Shown: positions 54,955-62,838, counted from the first letter of the stretch. The stretch is 64,000 nucleotides of DNA from Streptomyces orinoci (GCF_003121295.1 NZ_PHNC01000029.1:620001-684000), one strand, 5' to 3'. Translations and numbers: made by a program. The notes: generated by a model not told the origin, from the letters alone.

Positions 54955-55029
54955 GTTCCCTCCTGCGGTGAGGTCGCGCAGTGCCCTTCCCGACCGATCC
55001 CCAGTGAGCCTAGGGAATGCCGCACACGG

Positions 55030-55959
55030 TCAGCCATCCCGGAATTCCTTAACAATGTCCTGGGGATTCCCGGGAGTATCCGCGGGGGTGTACGCGGTGA
55101 CCAGCGCCGGCCGAATGGTGCCCGCCTCGTATTCCCGGCGGGCGGCGGCAAGAGTGGCCCGGAGCAGGTCGGCCTCGGCCTGCCCGAAAATCGCTGCCAC
55201 ATCGCCGGAGAAGATCTCCATCACTTTGAGCCGGTCACGCAGCAACGCGGCGGCCCAGTCGGTGAGATCACGGATCCGTATGCCGAGGAATCCCGCTTCC
55301 GTCAGCTGGCGGAGCCGCTCGGATTCGCCGGTGAGAAAGAAGACGCCGGGCGGGTGGAAACGGCGGAATCCGGCCGAGGGCGTGCGTCCCGCGCGAACCA
55401 GGCTCACCTCCTCGGTCATCACCAGCACCCCGCCGGGCCGGAGCACCCGGAAGGCCTCGGCCAGCACCGCGCCGGGGTCCGGGAAATGCGGCAGGGAACC
55501 GGTGCACACCACCGCGTCGAGACAGCCGGTGCGCAGTGGCAGGGCGTGCACATCGGCCTGGAGGGGCCGGACGGGCGGGCCCGTGGCGGCCGCGATGCGG
55601 GCGCAGAGACGGATGTGTTCGGCAACGATGTCGATTCCGACGGGCGTTGCGACGGTACGGCCCCGGGCGCGCAGCCCGGTGGTGAGGTGGCGGAGGGCGC
55701 CCCCGAGGCCGCAGCCCAGTTCGGCGAGTGTGAGGGGGCCGCCGGGCGGGAGGAGGCGGGTGAGGGCGGCGACGACGAGGTCGCAGCCGGGCGGCCCGAA
55801 GTGGCCGAGTTGGTCAAGACCCAGCGCACGGGCCTGTGCGGGGTCGCCGGCCAGGTCGAGGGCGTCGGCGTAGGAGCGGTCCCAGTCGTCCAGTGCGTGG
55901 AAGAGCCCATGGTGGTAGTCGCCCTGGATCCGGCGCTGATGGGCGGTGTCGTTCCGCAT
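55030..55959 (-). CDS. SAM-dependent methyltransferase (class I)
   Basis: A 309-residue methyltransferase. Motif I is LAELGCGLGGALRHL, motif II-like PVGIDIVAEHIRLCA, then QADVHALPL, DAVVCTGSLPHFPDP and LRPGGVLVMTEEVSLV. It resembles the UbiE/sterol-type small-molecule or N-methyltransferases. ATG at 55959 is the start adopted; ATG at 55998 would begin directly after the hairpin at 56003. It is the first enzyme gene downstream of the precursor and may methylate the peptide terminus or the lipid. Confidence 0.86.
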   Translation of the reverse strand: MRNDTAHQRRIQGDYHHGLFHALDDWDRSYADALDLAGDPAQARALGLDQLGHFGPPGCDLVVAALTRLLPPGGPLTLAELGCGLGGALRHLTTGLRARGRTVATPVGIDIVAEHIRLCARIAAATGPPVRPLQADVHALPLRTGCLDAVVCTGSLPHFPDPGAVLAEAFRVLRPGGVLVMTEEVSLVRAGRTPSAGFRRFHPPGVFFLTGESERLRQLTEAGFLGIRIRDLTDWAAALLRDRLKVMEIFSGDVAAIFGQAEADLLRATLAAARREYEAGTIRPALVTAYTPADTPGNPQDIVKEFRDG

Positions 55960-56002
55960 GGCTGATCCCGGTGGTCCTTCCGGCAGGGGGCAACACATGA
56001 CG

Positions 56003-56044
56003 GCGTGCGCCCGCTCCGTCGCGAGACGGAGTGCGGACGCACGC
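56003..56044 (-). terminator. Long hairpin between precursor and enzyme genes
   Basis: On the minus strand, 18 pairs of stem (GCGTGCG, T-G wobble, CCG, a two-base bulge, CTCCGTC) close a four-base loop TCGC and pair back to GACGGAG-CGG-G-CGCACGC. It begins 17 bases after the precursor stop. It has no long T run, so it probably acts as a partial terminator and 3' protector, giving more precursor than enzyme message. Confidence 0.72.
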
Positions 56045-56061
56045 CCGGGATACTGCGGTGA

Positions 56062-56190
56062 TTACTCGAACTCGACTTCGGAGATGTCGAGCGAGGAGGT
56101 GGACGTGGAGGTGCTGCAGCCTTCCTCGACACCGATGGCCTCAAGGCTCGATACCTGCTCGTCCACAATCTCGAACGTAATGTCCGCCAT
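56062..56190 (-). CDS. RiPP precursor peptide (Cys/Ser/Thr core)
   Basis: A 42-residue peptide. The leader is acidic and begins MADITFEIVDE, continuing to a Gly at residue 24; the probable core is CSTSTSTSSLDISEVEFE. The run Cys-(Ser-Thr)n-Ser-Ser is what a YcaO cyclodehydratase and a SagB dehydrogenase need for thiazole and oxazole formation. The ATG is preceded by GAAGGAGGGG at ideal distance. The gene is in the same direction as all cluster enzymes and lies directly after a LuxR regulator gene. The true leader/core boundary is not known; VEEG|C is a guess. Confidence 0.85.
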   Translation of the reverse strand: MADITFEIVDEQVSSLEAIGVEEGCSTSTSTSSLDISEVEFE

Positions 56191-56263
56191 TGCCTTCCCC
56201 TCCTTCACTTGGGCTTTCCTGATGGTGCGTCATCACCCTAGGACGACCGGGTAAAACCGGCCT

Positions 56264-56277
56264 CACGGGTTGCCGTG
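56264..56277. promoter_or_regulatory. Inverted-repeat operator upstream of precursor gene
   Basis: CACGG-GTTG-CCGTG lies 74 bases before the precursor ATG. With its flanks (TCACGGG..., ...CCGTGGGA) it matches the element at 56370-56383 in 18 of 21 positions. It is a likely binding site for the LuxR-family regulator encoded just upstream. Confidence 0.6.
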
Positions 56278-56289
56278 GGATTTCGCGGA

Positions 56290-56355
56290 TTACTCGGACT
56301 CCACCCAGGCGATCTCAATCGAGGAGGCGCAATTCGCAGCACGGCAGGAGCACCC
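56290..56355 (-). pseudogene. Decayed second precursor core
   Basis: Read on the minus strand, this frame ends ...G-CSCRAANCASS then IEIAWVESE and a TAA stop. The tail aligns with the intact precursor: SS(L/I)(D/E)I-x-x-VE-x-E-stop, and both cores open with GCS. The frame runs back to the regulator gene without any ATG, GTG or TTG and without a ribosome site, and no leader is encoded. The operator copy lies directly before the core, so the segment holding promoter leader, ribosome site and leader peptide (about 150 bases) seems to have been lost. Confidence 0.65.
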
Positions 56356-56369
56356 GGCGGGACGGACAT

Positions 56370-56383
56370 CACGGGATTCCGTG
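56370..56383. promoter_or_regulatory. Second copy of the CACGG-N4-CCGTG operator
   Basis: CACGG-GATT-CCGTG, next to the decayed core and 16 bases after the LuxR gene stop. Together with 56264-56277 it shows that an operator-plus-precursor unit was duplicated. Confidence 0.58.
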
Positions 56384-56398
56384 GGAATTCCGGGACGC

Positions 56399-57058
56399 TC
56401 AGGCCAGGCCGAGCACCGTGGCCCGTTCGACGACTTCCAGGCGGTTGCGGGCGCTGAACTTCGCCAGCAGGTGCCGCATGTGGTACTCGACGGTGTTCTC
56501 GCTGACGAACAGCACGCCGGCGATCTCGCGGTTGCGCAGCCCCCGGACGAGGAGTTCCAGGACGTCGCGTTCGCGCCGGGTGAGATGGGGAGCGGGGCCC
56601 GTGGCCCGTTCGCGGAGAGCGTCGCTGAAGACGCGGTCCATCACATTGACGTCGAGGGCGCGGGCGGCGCGCAGGGCGGCGGCGGCGCGACTCAGACTTA
56701 TCGTTTCTTCAAGGTAGACCTGACAACCCCGGCGCATCCAGCGGTCGCGCCGGCGCCAGTCCCCCCGCCGCCCCAGCATGGCCAGACGGACGTTCTCACG
56801 GACGGCCCGGGCGCCGGAAACGGCGGTCTCGATGTCACCGTCGTCCAGTTCCTGTCCGGCCAGGACCCAGTCGGCGCTGCGGGTGTGCACGGCCGGCGCG
56901 AGCTCGTCGCGGTCGGCGCAGCGGTAGACCCCCATCCCCCCGGACTGCTGGAACCGTCCCTCGGGCATGGCGGACCACGACCCGACGAGGATGACATGAC
57001 AGTCCACCGTGTGGGATGCGCACAGCGGACTCGTCATATCGCTCGGCATGACTCGCAT
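56399..57058 (-). CDS. LuxR-family transcriptional regulator
   Basis: A 219-residue regulator. The C-terminal 65 residues are a LuxR/NarL HTH (HLTRRERDVLELLVRGLRNREIAGVLFVSENTVEYHMRHLLAKFSARNRLEVV). The N-terminal part has the alternating strand-helix pattern of a receiver-like domain but no clear phosphoacceptor Asp triad, so it may sense a ligand or act unphosphorylated. ATG at 57058 has GGGGGAG at seven bases; an ATG at 57091 lacks one. It sits between the exporter and precursor genes and is the obvious pathway regulator. Confidence 0.87.
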   Translation of the reverse strand: MRVMPSDMTSPLCASHTVDCHVILVGSWSAMPEGRFQQSGGMGVYRCADRDELAPAVHTRSADWVLAGQELDDGDIETAVSGARAVRENVRLAMLGRRGDWRRRDRWMRRGCQVYLEETISLSRAAAALRAARALDVNVMDRVFSDALRERATGPAPHLTRRERDVLELLVRGLRNREIAGVLFVSENTVEYHMRHLLAKFSARNRLEVVERATVLGLA

Positions 57059-57117
57059 CACAAAGCTCCCCCGATCCAACAGATGTGACATGGTCAGTCG
57101 CTCGGCGCGCGGACCGG

Positions 57118-59346
57118 TCAGCCCTCCCCCTTGAGCCCGGCCCGCGCGTACAGCCACCGCAACCAGCGTGGCGCCCACCAGTTGGCGCGTCCCATGACCA
57201 GCATGAACGCGGGTACCAGCACGCCACGGATCACCACGGCGTCCACCAGCACGGCCAGGAACATGCCCAGCCCGAGCAGTTTGAGCACGGAGACACCGGA
57301 GCTGGCGAGTGCCAGCAGCACCCCTCCGATCAGTACGGCCGCCGCCGTGATGATCGAGCCCGTCCTGCCGACGCCCTCGATCACCGCGCGGGTGTTGTCG
57401 CCGTGCAATGCGTACTGTTCACGGATCCGTGACATCAGAAAGATCTCGTAATCCATGGACAGGCCGAATGCGGCGCAGAACATCAGGACCGGTACCGTCA
57501 CATCCAGGTATCCGGTCGAGACGAAGTCGCCCACCAGCCACTTGAGATGGCCGTCCTGGAAGACGTACACCATCGCTCCGAACGAGGCGGTCAGGCTGAG
57601 CGTGTTGAAGAAGATGGCCTTCAGGGGCACTACCAGGCTGCCGGTGAAGAGCAACAGCAGGACGAACATCACCAGCGCGATGAGGCCCGCCGCATAGGGA
57701 AGCCGGTCGGTGATCACCGATTTGGTGTCGGTGAAGAGCGCGGACGCGCCCGCGACAAACCTCTCGCCCGGCCCGGGACCCGCTCTGATGTGCCGGACGA
57801 CCTGCTCGCTGCGGTCCGAGAAGGCGTTGTCCTCCGGCACCGCCATGATCCGGGTGACCCCGGCATGCTCATAGGCGTCGGGCGGGAGATTGGCCGGGCC
57901 CGTCCTCGTCCCGTGCTCATAGCGACCGGAGGCGCCCATGGCGTAGGCGACGCCGTCGAGCCGCGACACCTGCCGCAGATACGCCTCTCCGGCACCGGGA
58001 GAGGCGCCCCGGACCACCACCTGGATGGGGTCGAGCACTCCCTTGTCGAAGTGGCCCTCGATAAAGCGGGCGGCGCGGTACGCCTCGGCGTGGGCGGGCA
58101 GCACCCGCTCATCGGTCAGACCGAACGTGGCTTGGGTAAACGGCAGTCCCAGCAGTACCAGGAACCCGGCGACGGGCAGGGCCACCCGCAGCGGCCGGCG
58201 GGAGATCCGGGTTGCCAGCCTCGACCACCAGGACTCGGCGGCCCCCACGGATGGCCGGTGGCCGAGCCTGCGCAGCCAGGGAGTGATGTCCCCGGCCTCC
58301 AGCCACCGGCCCGCGGCCAGCAGCGCCGCGGGCAGAACGACCACGGCCACCACCCCGGCGCTGAGCACCGCGGGAATCGCCGCATAGGCCAGGGAGCGCA
58401 GGAAGTACAGCGGAAAGAGCAACAGGGCGCTCAGGCACAGCGCGACGGTCAGCGAGGAGAAAAACACCGTCCGCCCCGCCGTCCGTACCGCGGTGACCGC
58501 CGCGTCATGGGCGTCCCTCCCCCGGGACGTCTCCTCCCGGAACCGCATCAGGAGGAAGAGGCTGTAGTCAACGGCCAGTCCGAGCCCCAGAGCCGTCGTC
58601 AGATTGAGCGCGAAGACCGAGACATCGGTGAACTCGGTCACCACCCGCAGGATGGTCAGGGTCAGCACCACGCCGACCACGCCGACCGCGAAGGGCAGCA
58701 GCGCGGCCAGGACCGTGCGGAAGACCACCAGCAGGACGAGCAGGATCACGGGAGCGGCGAAGAGCTCGGCCCGCGCCAGATCGTTGTCGCTCTGCCGCTG
58801 GAGTTCGGCGCTGGACTCCGCCTCGCCGGTGGCCATGACGTCGAATGGGACATGACGTCCCGTCAGTCCGGGGACGATGCGTTTGGCCGTCCGCTGGGCC
58901 CGGTCGTCGTCACCGGCCAGACTCACGGCGACCACGGCGGAGCGGCCGTCGCGGGCACGCAACAGCGGATCGCCCGTCGTCCACGGGGACTGCGCCGCCG
59001 TCACGCCCGGCAGCCGCTCGACCTGCCGGACGTAGTCGAGGCCGGCCCGGCGGACCGCCGGGGAGTCCACGGGCGCGTCTGCACGGAGCAGGAGAACCAG
59101 CCGGGGACGCTCCATGGAGAAGGCCGCGCGCAGTTCGGCCTCCGCCGTCCGTTCACTGGCGGTTTCAGCCGCATACCCGCCGTTGGAGAGCCGCCCGACG
59201 GCCCCGGAGCCGTACCAGCCGGCCAGCGCCACCACGACCACCGTCAGAGCGAGCACCAACCGGCGGTGACCCAGGACGAGTTCGGTGACCTTGACCAAGG
59301 CGGTGCGACTGCCCGGTGCGGCGGAACAACTGTCTGCTGCGCCCAA
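57118..59346 (-). CDS. MMPL-family lipid/lipopeptide exporter
   Basis: A protein of about 742 residues with the RND/MMPL layout: TM1 (LVLALTVVVVALAGWYG), a large outer loop, TM2-6 (LFAAPVILLVLLVVFRTVLAALLPFAVGVVGVVLTL and later), a second loop, and TM8-12. The conserved Asp-Tyr pair of TM4 is in LGLGLAVDYSLFLLMRFREE, and its repeat in FGLSMDYEIFLMSRIREQY. MMPL proteins move lipids and lipopeptides using proton force, which fits a lipidated peptide product. The start is uncertain; TTG at 59346 is used, with TTG at 59298 or 59433 possible. Confidence 0.88.
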   Translation of the reverse strand: MGAADSCSAAPGSRTALVKVTELVLGHRRLVLALTVVVVALAGWYGSGAVGRLSNGGYAAETASERTAEAELRAAFSMERPRLVLLLRADAPVDSPAVRRAGLDYVRQVERLPGVTAAQSPWTTGDPLLRARDGRSAVVAVSLAGDDDRAQRTAKRIVPGLTGRHVPFDVMATGEAESSAELQRQSDNDLARAELFAAPVILLVLLVVFRTVLAALLPFAVGVVGVVLTLTILRVVTEFTDVSVFALNLTTALGLGLAVDYSLFLLMRFREETSRGRDAHDAAVTAVRTAGRTVFFSSLTVALCLSALLLFPLYFLRSLAYAAIPAVLSAGVVAVVVLPAALLAAGRWLEAGDITPWLRRLGHRPSVGAAESWWSRLATRISRRPLRVALPVAGFLVLLGLPFTQATFGLTDERVLPAHAEAYRAARFIEGHFDKGVLDPIQVVVRGASPGAGEAYLRQVSRLDGVAYAMGASGRYEHGTRTGPANLPPDAYEHAGVTRIMAVPEDNAFSDRSEQVVRHIRAGPGPGERFVAGASALFTDTKSVITDRLPYAAGLIALVMFVLLLLFTGSLVVPLKAIFFNTLSLTASFGAMVYVFQDGHLKWLVGDFVSTGYLDVTVPVLMFCAAFGLSMDYEIFLMSRIREQYALHGDNTRAVIEGVGRTGSIITAAAVLIGGVLLALASSGVSVLKLLGLGMFLAVLVDAVVIRGVLVPAFMLVMGRANWWAPRWLRWLYARAGLKGEG

Positions 59347-59437
59347 GACTCCCCCCAGCTTGGCCGTGCTCGGACGGGTGGACCGGCACCGTCCGCGGGG
59401 CCTGTGCCCGCAGGCCGGTGCCGCCACCGCCAAAATG

Positions 59438-59470
59438 ATACACGCAAGTATGTATGATCCTTTGGATCAT
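59438..59470. promoter_or_regulatory. Paired palindromes in the exporter/amine oxidase divergent region
   Basis: ATGATCC-TTT-GGATCAT (59454-59470) is a perfect 7-base-arm palindrome. Beside it, ATACA-N8-TGTAT (59438-59455) contains GTATGTAT, resembling TetR-type operators such as that at 36283. The stretch is strikingly AT-rich for this genome and lies upstream of the MMPL gene. It probably holds the promoter and a repressor site. Confidence 0.5.
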
Positions 59471-59658
59471 ATGGCGGCACCCGGAAACCCGTAGCCATCG
59501 TGACGGCCCTTACAGGGCGGATAAAACGGCAGAACCGGCCAGTTGACGGGTCGTACCCCACTGCCCATCATGTGCCGCAGAGCGCCGCACACAGCGGGGC
59601 CGGCGCCGGTATGGCGGATGGGGTGCGCCGGTCAGGTCCGTCCTGTCCAGGAGTCCCC

Positions 59659-61062
59659 ATGCCCCACCGCCGCACTACCACCTTCACTCCCCCAACAGCC
59701 GCGGTGCACCGCAGCGTCGATGTCGTCGTCGTGGGAGCCGGAATGGCCGGCCTCGCCTGCGCCCGCGCCCTGCACCGGCGCGGGGCCGACACCATCGTGC
59801 TGGAGGCCCGCGCCCGGGTCGGCGGCCGGGTGCTGACCACCTCGGCCGACGGCCGGCTCGTGGAACTCGGCGGACAGTTCATCGGGCCGGGACAGTCCCG
59901 CGCCTATGCCCTTGCCGCCGAGCTCGGCCTCCATCCTCTCCCCACCCACGCCTCGGGCCGGCACCTCGTAGAGGACACCCGCGGCCGTCCGCACCGCTAT
60001 GCGGGCTCCGTTCCGCACTGCGCCCCGCATGCCCTGCTCGATGTCGCCCTCGCCCTGCGGCAGTTCGAGCACCTCGCCCGCACCATTGACTGCGCGGCAC
60101 CCTGGCGCTCCCCGCACGCCGCGCGGCTGGACGCCGCCACGCTCGGCGACTGGATCCGCCGTCACGTCCGCACCCGGCACGGACGCCGCCTGTTCACCCT
60201 CGCCTGCGAGGCCGTCTGGTCCGCGCAGCCGGCCGAACTCTCGCTGCTGCACGCCCTGTTCTACGCCCGGGCAGCAGGCAGCTTCGACGCGCTGCTGCGC
60301 ACCGAGGGCGGCGCACAGCAGGACCACCTCGCCGAGGGGGCCCAGGCGCTGGCACTCCGCATGGCGGACCAACTCGCCGGGCGCGTACGGCTGGAGACGG
60401 CGGTCCGCTCCATCACCCAGCACGACGGCACCGTCCGGGTCCGGACGGCGGACGGTGACACCTGGCGCGCCCGGCATGTGGTGGTCGCCGTCCCGCCCAC
60501 GCTCGCCTGCCGGATTCACTACGACCCGCCGCTCCCCGCGGAGCGAGACGCGCTCACCCAACGGCTGCCGATGGGCAGCGTCGTCAAGTGCGTGGCTCTG
60601 TATCCGGCACCCTTCTGGCGGCGGGAAAACCTCAGCGGGCAGGTCACCAGCCTGTGCGGGCCGATGCGCGCCGCCTTCGACAGCTCCCCCCGGGACGCCT
60701 CGTACGGCGTCCTCCTCGGATTTGTCGAGGGCTCCGCCGCCCGAGCCCATGCCCGCCGGTCGCCGGGCGACCGCCGGGCCGCCGTCACCGCCCAGCTGGC
60801 CCGTCTCTTCGGTCCGCGGGCCGGCGAACCGCAGCACTACACGGAGGTGGACTGGGCGGCCGAGCCATGGACCCGGGGCGGATACGCCGCACTCTTCCCG
60901 CCCGGCGCCTGGACCCTCCTGGGGCCCGCCCTGCGCCGCCCGGTCGGCCGGATCCACTGGGCGGGCACCGAGACATCCACCCGCTGGTGCGGCTATATCG
61001 AGGGCGCCCTCGACTCCGCCCATCGCGTCTGCGCGGAGATCACCGCAGCGGAGGCCGGCTGA
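59659..61062 (+). CDS. Flavin-containing amine oxidase
   Basis: A 467-residue FAD enzyme of the monoamine oxidase family. The dinucleotide fold is VVVVGAGMAGLACARAL, followed by EARARVGGRV, ELGGQFIGPGQ, and the C-terminal FAD part GRIHWAGTETSTRWCGYIEGALDSAHRVC. Substrate residues cannot be inferred. ATG at 59659 has AGGAG five bases upstream. It is transcribed away from the MMPL gene across an operator-like region. If the cluster makes a fatty amine, this enzyme could oxidise it for recycling or protection, but that link is inference. Confidence 0.9.
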   Translation: MPHRRTTTFTPPTAAVHRSVDVVVVGAGMAGLACARALHRRGADTIVLEARARVGGRVLTTSADGRLVELGGQFIGPGQSRAYALAAELGLHPLPTHASGRHLVEDTRGRPHRYAGSVPHCAPHALLDVALALRQFEHLARTIDCAAPWRSPHAARLDAATLGDWIRRHVRTRHGRRLFTLACEAVWSAQPAELSLLHALFYARAAGSFDALLRTEGGAQQDHLAEGAQALALRMADQLAGRVRLETAVRSITQHDGTVRVRTADGDTWRARHVVVAVPPTLACRIHYDPPLPAERDALTQRLPMGSVVKCVALYPAPFWRRENLSGQVTSLCGPMRAAFDSSPRDASYGVLLGFVEGSAARAHARRSPGDRRAAVTAQLARLFGPRAGEPQHYTEVDWAAEPWTRGGYAALFPPGAWTLLGPALRRPVGRIHWAGTETSTRWCGYIEGALDSAHRVCAEITAAEAG

Positions 61063-61262
61063 GCGGTTTCCTCCTGGAACTGGCACATTTCGCACCGGAG
61101 ATGACGCGGCCTCCGGTCCGCCCTTCCCCTCCCTCCCCGGCCCGTATTAGCCTCAATCCGGGCGCGAGAGGCGGGCCTGGGGGTCAACTCGGCAGGTGAG
61201 CGGGTTGAGTTCCGTCGTAGTCATGAGCAGTCGTGGAAGACGAGAACGATAAGGACGTCGCC

Positions 61263-62120
61263 GTGCCCACCGGGAATCTGCTGGCCATCAGTGATCTGCA
61301 CGTCGCCTACCAGGACAACCGGGCCGTCACGGAATCCCTGCGTCCGGTCACCGAGGACGACTGGCTGATCGTCGCGGGGGACGTCGGCGAGCGCTACGCC
61401 GACATCGAATGGGCGCTGACCCTGCTGGCGCGGCGCTTCGCCCGGGTGATCTGGGCGCCGGGCAACCATGAATTGTGGACCGTCCCCCAGGACCCTTGTG
61501 ATCTGCGGGGCGAGAAGCGCTATCTGCACCTGGTGGAGCTGTGCCGCGGCCTGGGCATCGACACGCCCGAGGACCCCTACCCGGTGTGGGACGGGCCGGG
61601 CGGGCCGGTGGCGGTGGCGCCGCTGTTTGTGCTCTATGACTACTCGTTCCGGGTGCCGGGGGCCGACAGCAAGGAGGAGTCGCTGCGCCGGGCCAGGGAG
61701 GCCGGGGTGGTGTGCAGTGACGAGTACTTCCTGCACCCGGACCCCTATCCCGCCCGGGAGGACTGGTGCCGGGCCCGGGTGGCCTACAGCGAGCGCCGGC
61801 TGGCGGCCGTTGACCCGGACCTGCGCACGGTGCTGGTCAACCACTGGCCGCTGGTGCGCGAGCCCACCCGGATCCTGCGCTACCCCGACTTCGCCCAGTG
61901 GTGCGGCACCGAGCTCACCGCCGACTGGCATCTGCGGTTCCGGGCCGCCGCCGGGGTCTACGGGCATCTGCACATCCCCCGGGTGACCCGGCATGACGGA
62001 GTCCGGTTCGAGGAGGTCTCGGTCGGCTACCCGCGCGAATGGCGGCCCCGCGGCCCACGGCGGCTGCCCCGGCAGATCCTGCCGGTGCCGGCCGACGACC
62101 GGGAGGGGTTCATCCATTGA
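61263..62120 (+). CDS. Calcineurin-type metallophosphoesterase
   Basis: A 285-residue hydrolase. The five metal motifs are complete: SDLHVAY, IVAGDVGERY, APGNHELW, VNHWPL and GHLHIPR. The enzyme should cleave phosphomonoesters or diesters; the substrate is not apparent. GTG at 61263 has AAGGA seven bases upstream; GTG at 61233 would add 10 residues. Its stop overlaps the phosphopantetheinyl transferase start (TTGA, 62117-62120). A link to carrier protein metabolism, for example release of phosphopantetheine, is attractive but untested. Confidence 0.87.
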   Translation: MPTGNLLAISDLHVAYQDNRAVTESLRPVTEDDWLIVAGDVGERYADIEWALTLLARRFARVIWAPGNHELWTVPQDPCDLRGEKRYLHLVELCRGLGIDTPEDPYPVWDGPGGPVAVAPLFVLYDYSFRVPGADSKEESLRRAREAGVVCSDEYFLHPDPYPAREDWCRARVAYSERRLAAVDPDLRTVLVNHWPLVREPTRILRYPDFAQWCGTELTADWHLRFRAAAGVYGHLHIPRVTRHDGVRFEEVSVGYPREWRPRGPRRLPRQILPVPADDREGFIH

Positions 62121-62830
62121 TCGAGCGACTGGTGCCTGCCTGGGCGGTGGCCGAGGAGGCGTTCGAGGACGCGGCGCAGGACGTGACCGGCGTGCTGTTC
62201 CCCGAGGAGGCCGCCGCAGTGGCACGGGCGGTGCCCAAGCGGCAGCGGGAGTTCGCCACCGTACGGGTCTGTGCCCGGGCGGCGCTCGGGCGGCTGGGGT
62301 ACGCCCCGGCACCGCTGCTCTCCAGCCGGCGCGGCGCGCCGCGCTGGCCGGGCGGGGTGGTCGGCAGCATGACCCACTGCGACGGCTACCGGGCCGCCGT
62401 GGTGGCCGGGGTGGCGGACGCGGCCTCGCTGGGGATAGACGCCGAGCCCCACGGTCCGCTGCCGGACGGTGTGCTGCGTGTCGTCTCCCTGGAGAGCGAG
62501 CGCACCCATCTGGCGCGGCTGGCCGCCGAGCGGCCGGAGGTGCACTGGGACCGGCTGCTGTTCAGCGCCAAGGAGAGCGTCTTCAAGACCTGGTATCCGC
62601 TCACCGAGCGGGAACTGGACTTCTCCGAGGCCGAGTTGTCCATTGACGCGGCGGCCGGGACCTTCGAGGCCCGGCTGCTGGTGCCCGGTCCGGTGGTGGG
62701 CGGGGAGCGGCTGGCCGGTTTCACCGGCCGCTGGCTGGTGGACCGTGGCCTGGTGGTCACGGCCATCGCCCTGCCGGCCCCGGCCGCCGAGCCGGACCAT
62801 GGGACGGCCGAGGAGGCCGCCGTCCGGTGA
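62117..62830 (+). CDS. 4'-phosphopantetheinyl transferase (Sfp/EntD type)
   Basis: A 237-residue transferase that activates carrier proteins with phosphopantetheine from CoA. Motifs seen are GSMTHCDGYRAAVV, then LGIDAEP (Mg-binding Asp and Glu), and the C-terminal FSAKESVFKTWYPL (W/F-x-x-KEA/S type). TTG at 62117 overlaps the previous stop and has GGGAGGGG upstream. EntD-like members usually serve siderophore, peptide and polyketide carriers, so this enzyme could activate the ACP at 52978. Confidence 0.92.
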   Translation: MIERLVPAWAVAEEAFEDAAQDVTGVLFPEEAAAVARAVPKRQREFATVRVCARAALGRLGYAPAPLLSSRRGAPRWPGGVVGSMTHCDGYRAAVVAGVADAASLGIDAEPHGPLPDGVLRVVSLESERTHLARLAAERPEVHWDRLLFSAKESVFKTWYPLTERELDFSEAELSIDAAAGTFEARLLVPGPVVGGERLAGFTGRWLVDRGLVVTAIALPAPAAEPDHGTAEEAAVR

Positions 62831-62838
62831 CAGACACG

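Noticed and set aside
56297..56366. A short ATG-started frame on the minus strand across the decayed core
   Set aside because: From its ATG it reads MSVPPGAPAVLRIAPP, with no ribosome site, no relation to the precursor and no codon bias; the core frame aligned to the intact precursor explains the sequence better.
38125..59346. Thiopeptide or lanthipeptide cluster
   Set aside because: There is no lantibiotic dehydratase, pyridine synthase, LanC or LanM-like gene; only azoline chemistry is supported.
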